Source: Flavobacterium sp. CYK-55
GTDB lineage: Bacteria; Bacteroidota; Bacteroidia; Flavobacteriales; Flavobacteriaceae
Assembly (NCBI RefSeq): GCF_018413465.1
Contig: NZ_JAHCDK010000001.1
Location: forward strand, 521,437 to 585,436
Reading direction: 5' to 3'
DNA: 64,000 nt
Shown: positions 58,314 through 64,000 of the stretch, piece after piece
Numbering within the stretch: the stretch's first letter is position 1
How the letters are laid out: each line of letters opens with the position of its first letter
Position numbers and translations under genes: made by a program
The notes under the pieces: model-generated
Databases searched by the model: none
What the model was told of the DNA's origin: nothing
Seen by the model: the letters and a program-made list of their open reading frames with translations, nothing else

Positions 58314-60005
58314 ATGAAAGAAATTAAAAATATCGTACGCTCAAGAGCACAAGAATCATCAAGTGCGGTTGAGAAATTGTACATCACTATGCGCCATTTG
58401 TTTAATCGCGGTTTTTATAAACCTATGGGTGTCTCAGGCGAGACACTTCGCGAGGCGCTTTTATCCCTTCGCCCTGAAATTTACGGTTCTATTGCCGAAG
58501 AAAAAGTCGAACTCAACGGCTTGTTATACGTTATTGAAAGATTGCCTATTGGCATTGAAGAGTGTCGTTTTATCAACTTAACTTCTGACGAAGGCTACTC
58601 AAAATCACACTTCAAAGCGATTGTTCCGCCCAAGCGTCGACGCAATTGTTATCGTATTGATGACGAGCAAATGAATGTTGAAATCACACGAGGCCGTTCA
58701 GATATTTATGACATTCTCACGCATTTGACTTTTATCTTCATCGAATCGCACAAAATAAAAGATCGCGTTTTGATTGATGATACAGGTGAAGTAACCCGCG
58801 ATTGGAAAAAATTAGAACAAGCGGTTGTTCAAGGCAAAAAATTATCGCAGGTTGACAAAGAAAAAGCCATTTCACATACAGCCAATATTCTAGGGCGCAC
58901 TTTTGCTGAGGTTTTGGATATTTATGACGCTTTTGGAACCGCTGACAAACCCGATCGTTTCTTGCATGTGATTTATTGGTTGGGCAAATTGGCTTTAGAA
59001 GAAGTGGTTGAAAATAATAAACGCACCATTACTTTTAGTCCGATTTTGCGAGAGCGATTAGGGCATCATATTCACGGTGAAATTTGGGCCAATCGCATCA
59101 AAGATGTTTTGATGGAAAACGGTTTGCTCGATCGCCCGATCCACATCATCAGCGCGAATATGCATAGCGTCATGAACTCAATTTTTGCCGTTGATGTGCT
59201 CAAAACCAAACTCAAAGATCAAACAGATTTTGCCATTTATGAAGAACTCAGCAAATCTGGAGCCGATAAATTGCGCGATAAAGTTTCAGAAGTGGCACTC
59301 AAACACGGAATGATTTCATTACCCGATACTTCAGGAACCAACATAGATGTTCAGATTTTTGATACTGCCAAAATTGATTGGAAGAAAACATCGTTCTCGA
59401 AAGCTAAAATATTAGGCTTAGCGCCGGTCATCATTGTAATGGATTATGCTTTTGGCGAACAAGCCTACGAAACCATTGACGAATTGCTCAAACCTTATCA
59501 AGAAACCAAAATTAAAAAGGCTTTCTTAAATGTGGAATCAGTATCGATTATGGGCAAAGCGGGCATTTTGCAAGGCGATAAAGGCGATATTATGATTCCG
59601 TCGGCACACATCAATGAAGGCACCGGCGATAACTATCCTTTTGACAATGAACTCACAGCGGCTATGCTTTCTGGAAACGGAATTCCTGTTTTTGCCGGCC
59701 CAATGGTTACCGTTTTGGGAACTTCGTTGCAAAATAAAGATTTGCTCAAGTTTTTCCGCGATTCTACTTGGGGCGTGATTGGTCTTGAAATGGAAGGCGC
59801 TTATTATCAAAAAGCCATTCAATCGGCCTCAAAAATCAGAAAAAGCATCAATCCGGATGTAAAAGTAAGATATGCCTATTACGCATCTGATAATCCGCTC
59901 GAAACCGGAAGTACTCTGGCCTCAGGCGGTTTAGGAACCACAGGAGTGAAGCCTACTTATTTGATTACGATAAAAATATTAGAACAAATTTTCAATATTA
60001 ACTAG
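58314..60005 (+). CDS. DUF6909-like protein with nucleoside-phosphorylase-like C-terminal half
   Basis: 563 residues, no signal peptide. The N-terminal half (RAQESSSAVEKLYITMRHLFNRGFYKP, RPEIYGSIAEEKVELNGLLYVIERLP) is very conserved in my memory of Bacteroidota proteins called DUF6909. The C-terminal half has LAPVIIVMDYAFGEQAYET, SVSIMGKAGIL, PVFAGPMVTVLGTSLQNKD and GLEMEGAYYQKAI, which recalls AMP nucleosidase and purine phosphorylase (the MExxAx glutamate). A nucleotide- or nucleoside-binding enzyme is likely but its reaction is not known. The Wzz-like gene begins 5 nt downstream, with no terminator. Confidence 0.7.
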   Translation: MKEIKNIVRSRAQESSSAVEKLYITMRHLFNRGFYKPMGVSGETLREALLSLRPEIYGSIAEEKVELNGLLYVIERLPIGIEECRFINLTSDEGYSKSHFKAIVPPKRRRNCYRIDDEQMNVEITRGRSDIYDILTHLTFIFIESHKIKDRVLIDDTGEVTRDWKKLEQAVVQGKKLSQVDKEKAISHTANILGRTFAEVLDIYDAFGTADKPDRFLHVIYWLGKLALEEVVENNKRTITFSPILRERLGHHIHGEIWANRIKDVLMENGLLDRPIHIISANMHSVMNSIFAVDVLKTKLKDQTDFAIYEELSKSGADKLRDKVSEVALKHGMISLPDTSGTNIDVQIFDTAKIDWKKTSFSKAKILGLAPVIIVMDYAFGEQAYETIDELLKPYQETKIKKAFLNVESVSIMGKAGILQGDKGDIMIPSAHINEGTGDNYPFDNELTAAMLSGNGIPVFAGPMVTVLGTSLQNKDLLKFFRDSTWGVIGLEMEGAYYQKAIQSASKIRKSINPDVKVRYAYYASDNPLETGSTLASGGLGTTGVKPTYLITIKILEQIFNIN

Positions 60006-60010
60006 CAATA

Positions 60011-60997
60011 ATGAATTCAACAGAAAAAAATAACGCAACTGACCAAGAGATTGATTTAGCAATGGTTACAGACAAATTAAAATCCATTTCTGGAAGTATA
60101 AAAAAAAGTATTTATGACCTCATTCATTTTTTTATCAAAAAAATAGTTGTCATCGGAGCTTTATTTGTTATAGGTGTTGGGCTCGGGGTTTATTTTGATA
60201 AGTCATATAAATCATATGACACCCAGGCTGTAGTTGTTCCTAATTATGGAAGTTACGAATACTTGTATTCAAAAATAGAACTTATAGATTCAAAAATTAA
60301 AGAACGAGACACTGTCTTTTTAAAAAAAATTGGCGTCAAGGCATGTAAAAACTTAATCCAAATCCAAATAGACCCAATTATTGATGTTTATCAATTTATA
60401 AATATTTCACCAGAAAAAAACTTCGAACTTCTAAAGTTATTATCTGAGGATGGTGATATGAATAAAATTATAAAAGACGAGATTACTAGTAAAAACTATA
60501 CTTATCATTTACTAAAATATACTACAAATAAGAAGTGTTCAGAAGAAGAAATACTCACACCTTTATTGAAATATTTAAATAACGACCAATATTACAATAA
60601 ACTTAAAGAGACTTATAACGGCAATATGCTCGTTAAAATTAAGGCTAATGAGCTAATTATAGCTCAAATAGATGGTTTTTTAAACACTTTTTCTTCGCAA
60701 GTTGGAATTGGAAGCAAAAATGATAAATTGGTATACTACAACGAAAACACCCAGTTGAATGATGTAATTAAAACTAAGAATGATTTAATTACTGAAATAG
60801 GGACATTAAAAAAAGACATGGTTAGTAGTGACCAAGTAATAAAGAAAGTTAGTTGTATTTCTAACTTAAAAAGTAAAGGCTATATCAGGGGAAAATTAAA
60901 ACTTATCTTCCCGATATTCTTTATATTTATTTATACAATAGCGCATTCTGCATTAGGTTTCTACAAAACCCAATCAAAGCTCTCTCAAAATAATTAA
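60011..60997 (+). CDS. Wzz-like polysaccharide chain-length/copolymerase-type membrane protein
   Basis: 328 residues with two membrane helices near the ends (about 42-63, KKIVVIGALFVIGVGLGVYF, and about 298-318, LKLIFPIFFIFIYTIAHSALG) around a long extracytoplasmic helical region, the topology of Wzz chain-length regulators. I see no clear Wzz signature, so the family call is from topology and from rmlACD downstream. The gene is very AT-rich: three sampled 60-base lines have 39 G+C in 180 (22%) against about 42% in its neighbours, a sign of recent transfer into a variable O-antigen or capsule locus. It has no promoter of its own. Confidence 0.6.
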   Translation: MNSTEKNNATDQEIDLAMVTDKLKSISGSIKKSIYDLIHFFIKKIVVIGALFVIGVGLGVYFDKSYKSYDTQAVVVPNYGSYEYLYSKIELIDSKIKERDTVFLKKIGVKACKNLIQIQIDPIIDVYQFINISPEKNFELLKLLSEDGDMNKIIKDEITSKNYTYHLLKYTTNKKCSEEEILTPLLKYLNNDQYYNKLKETYNGNMLVKIKANELIIAQIDGFLNTFSSQVGIGSKNDKLVYYNENTQLNDVIKTKNDLITEIGTLKKDMVSSDQVIKKVSCISNLKSKGYIRGKLKLIFPIFFIFIYTIAHSALGFYKTQSKLSQNN

Positions 60998-61003
60998 TTT
61001 ATT

Positions 61004-61861
61004 ATGAAAGGAATCATCTTAGCCGGAGGCTCAGGAACTCGGCTGCATCCGCTTACATTGGCGGTCAGTAAACAATTGATGCCGATTTATGACAAACCGA
61101 TGATTTATTACCCGCTTTCAACTTTGTTGTGGTCAGGAATCAATGAGGTTTTGATCATCTCAACGCCGCATGACTTACCCTTATTTCGACAATTATTAGG
61201 AGATGGAAGCAAGCTTGGTTGCCGATTTGAATACGCAGTTCAAGAACATCCTAACGGATTAGCGGAAGCTTTTATCATTGGTAAAGAATTTATCGGAAAC
61301 GACAAAGTGGCTCTGGTTTTAGGTGATAATATCTTTTACGGAACCGGATTATCCGAACAACTTCAAGCAAATAATAATCCTGACGGAGGCATTATTTATG
61401 CATACCATGTTCAAGACCCGGAAAGATATGGAGTGGTTGATTTTGATCAACATGGGCAAGTACTTTCAATTGAAGAAAAACCCATTGAACCAAAATCAAA
61501 TTATGCAGTTCCGGGAATTTACTTTTACGATAACGATGTGGTTGAAATTGCAGCCAATATAAAGCCTAGCCACAGAGGAGAGCTTGAAATTACTGATGTC
61601 AACAAAGAATACCTCAAACGGGGCAAACTTAAAGTAAGTATTCTTGATAGAGGAACAGCTTGGCTTGACACCGGAACGTTTAATTCACTGATGCAAGCTT
61701 CACAATTTGTTCAAGTCATCGAAGAGCGTCAAGGTCTTAAAATCGGTTCTATTGAAGAGGCAGCCTTTAAAATGGGATACATCAGCGCAGATCAATTAAA
61801 AGCTTTGGCGCAACCGTTACTCAAAAGTGGTTATGGCGCACATTTGTTAAGCATTATTTAA
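61004..61861 (+). CDS. rmlA: Glucose-1-phosphate thymidylyltransferase RmlA
   Basis: 285 residues. Makes dTDP-glucose, the first step of dTDP-L-rhamnose synthesis. The nucleotide-binding start is [33 protein letters not shown] (4-36), then [43 protein letters not shown] and [15 protein letters not shown]. Length and motifs are fully normal. First of the rmlACD genes, 6 nt after the Wzz-like gene. Confidence 0.95.
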   Translation: MKGIILAGGSGTRLHPLTLAVSKQLMPIYDKPMIYYPLSTLLWSGINEVLIISTPHDLPLFRQLLGDGSKLGCRFEYAVQEHPNGLAEAFIIGKEFIGNDKVALVLGDNIFYGTGLSEQLQANNNPDGGIIYAYHVQDPERYGVVDFDQHGQVLSIEEKPIEPKSNYAVPGIYFYDNDVVEIAANIKPSHRGELEITDVNKEYLKRGKLKVSILDRGTAWLDTGTFNSLMQASQFVQVIEERQGLKIGSIEEAAFKMGYISADQLKALAQPLLKSGYGAHLLSII

Positions 61862-61864
61862 AGT

Positions 61865-62416
61865 ATGAAAGTAACTCCAACCGCTTTAAACGGATGTTAT
61901 ATTATTGAGCCTAAAGTTTTTCCAGACCCAAGAGGATATTTCTTTGAGAGTTTTAACGAAAGAACTTTTTTTGAAACTACCGGATTACAAGTTCACTTTG
62001 TTCAAGACAATCAATCTTTCTCAAGCAAAGGTGTTCTCAGAGGATTACATTACCAAACCGGAGCGCATATGCAAGCCAAATTGGTTCGTGTTATATCAGG
62101 TGAAGTTCTTGATGTAGCAGTTGATATTCGAACAGATTCTCCTACCTACGGACAGCATGTTTCGGTGGTATTGACTGCCGAAAACCACAAGCAGCTTTTT
62201 ATTCCGCGTGGTTTTGCCCATGGATTTTTGGTTTTAAGCCAAACAGCCACTTTTTTTTATAAATGCGACAACTTTTACAATAAAGAATCTGAAGGCGGAA
62301 TTGCATACAATGACCCAAGTTTGTTTATAGATTGGATTTTGCCTGAAAGTGAATTGATTTTATCTGAAAAAGATTTGTTGCAACCCTGTTTTGCAAACGC
62401 GAAAAAACTATGGTAA
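61865..62416 (+). CDS. rmlC: dTDP-4-dehydrorhamnose 3,5-epimerase RmlC
   Basis: 183 residues, cupin fold. Motifs PKVFPDPRGYFFESFNE, FVQDNQSFSSKGVLRGLHYQ with the catalytic His, VDIRTDSPTYG, LFIPRGFAHGFLVLSQTATFFYKCDNFYN and EGGIAYNDP. Converts the 4-keto sugar for RmlD. Starts 3 nt after rmlA and overlaps rmlD by 7 nt. Confidence 0.95.
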   Translation: MKVTPTALNGCYIIEPKVFPDPRGYFFESFNERTFFETTGLQVHFVQDNQSFSSKGVLRGLHYQTGAHMQAKLVRVISGEVLDVAVDIRTDSPTYGQHVSVVLTAENHKQLFIPRGFAHGFLVLSQTATFFYKCDNFYNKESEGGIAYNDPSLFIDWILPESELILSEKDLLQPCFANAKKLW

Positions 62417-63252
62417 TAGCAGTCACCGGAGCGTCCGGACAGCTCGGACAAGCAATACTAAAAATATCAACTCAATTCCCGGAGCATCAATTTTTCTTTT
62501 ACAACTCAGCCGAAGTTGATATTACCCAAAAAATATTAATTGAAAAAAAATGGTCTGAAATTAACCCGGACTATTGCATCAATGCTGCCGCATATACCGC
62601 AGTCGACAAAGCTGAAAGCGAGATAGAATTAGCTTATCAAATCAATGAAACGGGTGTAAAAAACTTAGCCGAGGTTTGCCAAAAGTTTCAAACCACGCTA
62701 ATTCATATTTCAACTGATTTTGTTTTTGACGGAAAACAAAGCAAGCCATATTCAGAGACTGACCAAACGAACCCAAAAGGCGTTTATGGAGCTTCAAAAT
62801 TAGCCGGAGAGCAAGCCATTGCAGCAGTTTGTAAAAAGTATTTCATTGTTAGAACCTCGTGGTTGTATTCATCTTTCGGACATAATTTTCTTAAAACGAT
62901 GTGTAGATTGGCTGCTGAAAAGCCAGAAGTTCGCGTTGTTAATGACCAAATTGGTTCACCGACCCACGCCCTTGATTTGGCACAAATGCTTTTGAACATA
63001 ATCAACCAACCAACAGCTCACTATGGCATATACCATTTCAGCAATCAAGGAAGTACCAGTTGGTTTGGTTTTGCGCAAAAGATTTTTGAAGTATATCAAC
63101 TCAAAACACCATTACTCCCGATAACAACCAAAGACTTTCCAACACCGGCCAAAAGACCTAAGTTTAGTGTTATGGATAGTACTAAAATACAGAAGGAATT
63201 CACCTATAATATTCCAAAATGGGAAGAATCGCTTGTAAAGTATAAAGAATAA
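62410..63252 (+). CDS. rmlD: dTDP-4-dehydrorhamnose reductase RmlD
   Basis: 280-residue SDR enzyme, the last step to dTDP-L-rhamnose. NAD(P) motif GASGQLGQAI (7-16), CINAAAYTAVDKAESE, the active-site pattern STDFVFDGKQ and YGASKLAGEQA (YxxxK), and VVNDQIGSPTHA. The dehydratase gene rmlB, normally part of the set, is not in the window. It is the last gene of the polysaccharide block and is closed by a terminator. Confidence 0.94.
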   Translation: MVIAVTGASGQLGQAILKISTQFPEHQFFFYNSAEVDITQKILIEKKWSEINPDYCINAAAYTAVDKAESEIELAYQINETGVKNLAEVCQKFQTTLIHISTDFVFDGKQSKPYSETDQTNPKGVYGASKLAGEQAIAAVCKKYFIVRTSWLYSSFGHNFLKTMCRLAAEKPEVRVVNDQIGSPTHALDLAQMLLNIINQPTAHYGIYHFSNQGSTSWFGFAQKIFEVYQLKTPLLPITTKDFPTPAKRPKFSVMDSTKIQKEFTYNIPKWEESLVKYKE

Positions 63253-63285
63253 AAAAAGGAGAAAAACTTGCTTCCTCCTTTTTCA
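63253..63285. terminator. Intrinsic terminator between rmlD and the T9SS protein gene
   Basis: Stem AAAAAGGAG / CTCCTTTTT (63253-63261, 63275-63283), 13-nt loop, with A and T runs on both sides; it can serve both convergent genes. Confidence 0.75.
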
Positions 63286-63287
63286 AT

Positions 63288-64000
63288 TTATCTTTTAATC
63301 AACTTGATTACTCTTGTCTTATTTTCATGTATAAGCTTTAAAAGATAGGTTCCTGCAGGCAATCCAATCAAGTCAATCTGTCCACCAAGTAAATTTCCTT
63401 CGCGGATTCGTTTTCCATCAATAGAAAAAACTTCAAAAAGAGCGGTGTTGATTCCATTAACTTTCACAAAATCTACAAACGGATTTGGATAAACGAACAA
63501 ATTCTCAAAATCCGAAGAATGATTGTTCATAGATTCATCCACGGTTAAAATCAATTCAAAAGAAGTTGATCCCCCAGAATTATATGCAGTAATTGTGTAT
63601 ACAGTAGTTGATGTTATTTGTGTAGGTGTTCCCGAAATCTGCCCGGAATTAACATCAAAAATCAAACCTTCAGGTAATTCAGGCTCGATAGTGTAGTGGG
63701 TTACAACACCAATTACAGAAGGCCATAAGTCTATCATCGCTTCGTTTATATGAAGAATAATAGGCGAATTATAACTCAAAGCTGAAGGTGCGATATCATT
63801 CACGGTAATCGAAACGCCGAACGAAGTTGATCCGCCGGAATTGAAGGCTGTCACGGTATAAGTTGAAGTTGCTGAAACCTCAGTTGGCGCTCCTGAAATC
63901 ACACCCGAAGTTGTATCAAACGATAATCCCGATGGTAAAGCCGGCGCGATGCTAAACGAAGTCACATTTCCAGTAAAAGTCGGAATCAAATCTATAATCG
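63288..64000 (-). CDS. C-terminal part of a T9SS-secreted protein with putative Ig repeats, N-terminus beyond the window
   Basis: About 237 residues, open to the right edge. Two Ig-like repeats of about 75 residues are seen: SFSIAPALPSGLSFDTTSGV with ISGAPTEVSATSTYTVTA and HYTIEPELPEGLIFDVNSGQ with ISGTPTQITSTTVYTITA, the He_PIG/putative-Ig pattern. The end is a type A T9SS sorting domain: LFVYPNPFVDFVKVNG, IDGKRIREGNLLGGQIDLIGLPAGTYLLKLIHENKTRVIKLIKR, with the PNPF start and the KLIK end. It is therefore cargo that is anchored or released after the C-terminal tail is cut. The rest of the gene lies outside. Confidence 0.88.
   Translation of the reverse strand, partial: IIDLIPTFTGNVTSFSIAPALPSGLSFDTTSGVISGAPTEVSATSTYTVTAFNSGGSTSFGVSITVNDIAPSALSYNSPIILHINEAMIDLWPSVIGVVTHYTIEPELPEGLIFDVNSGQISGTPTQITSTTVYTITAYNSGGSTSFELILTVDESMNNHSSDFENLFVYPNPFVDFVKVNGINTALFEVFSIDGKRIREGNLLGGQIDLIGLPAGTYLLKLIHENKTRVIKLIKR

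Noticed and set aside
1..64000. CRISPR arrays, insertion sequences, rRNA genes
   Set aside because: No regularly spaced repeats, transposase frames, terminal inverted repeats or rRNA-like sequence were seen anywhere in the window.

Overview
The window reads as a chromosomal segment of a Flavobacteriaceae member (Bacteroidota), probably Flavobacterium or a close relative. The grounds are: Bacteroidota-specific families (DUF3078, DUF2480, DUF4837, DUF4175, DUF2007, a GIN-domain protein, DUF6909-like); C-terminal type IX secretion (T9SS) tail and choice-of-anchor-like modules at the window edges; separate GltX and GlnS; and the Bacteroidota -7 promoter element TAnnTTTG in front of about twenty transcription units. 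Several of these elements lie inside the longest possible reading frames (hflX, the S8 peptidase, rnpA, gltX and others), so I moved those starts downstream. Nearly all of the window is housekeeping sequence; I see no prophage, insertion sequence, CRISPR array or rRNA.

Layout. 1-2141: the N-terminal part of a large secreted adhesin-like protein that runs off the left edge. 2.3-4.5 kb: hflX and a DUF3078 outer-membrane protein. 4.6-12.9 kb (minus strand): an SUF iron-sulfur assembly locus, sufA-B-C-D then sufS-lipoprotein-sufE-sufT-DUF2480, split by an oppositely oriented serine hydrolase. 13-21.3 kb (plus): metallo-hydrolase, MarR regulator, S8 and M1 peptidases, rnpA, a C-terminal processing protease and a double-OmpA protein. 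21.3-26.5 kb (minus): acetyltransferase, DUF4837 lipoprotein, a five-LysM lytic transglycosylase and pgk. 26.6-28.1 kb: DNA polymerase III delta' and DoxX. 28.1-39.3 kb (minus): Pif1-type helicase, SGNH protein, Skp/OmpH, methyltransferase, lipoprotein, mnmG, ybeY, DUF4175. 39.4-49.8 kb: gltX, an outer-membrane barrel, an SPFH protein, a YtxH/holin-like envelope operon, glnS, folB, tRNA-Cys, a LysE exporter, a GIN protein and rnr. 50.2-50.8 kb: a 78% AT non-coding region. 50.8-63.3 kb (mostly plus): rpiB, tex, a lipoprotein and tatA (both minus), M23 peptidase, GH3-like enzyme, DUF6909-like, then a polysaccharide block (Wzz-like, rmlA, rmlC, rmlD). 63.3-64.0 kb: the C-terminus of another T9SS-secreted protein.

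The most interesting large-scale signal is a probable chromosome replication origin. The non-coding stretch 50223-50803 carries six DnaA-box-like nonamers (TTTTCAACA, TTATCAACA and near variants) on both strands. Genes to its left are mostly on the minus strand and genes to its right mostly on the plus strand. Two parS-like centromere sites (one matching TGTTNCACGTGAAACA exactly, one with a single mismatch) bracket mnmG 15-17 kb to the left. mnmG and rnpA are frequent neighbours of bacterial origins. This is an inference from sequence; GC skew and DnaA/ParB binding would decide it.

Other points for a second look: an intrinsic terminator whose 3' arm and U-tract are the first codons of the next gene (22717-22762); a very GC-rich hairpin-forming element between rpiB and tex; a 14-bp palindrome at the marR promoter; a 17-bp Fur-box-like palindrome beside the glnS terminator; and an unusually AT-rich Wzz-like gene heading an rml block that lacks rmlB.
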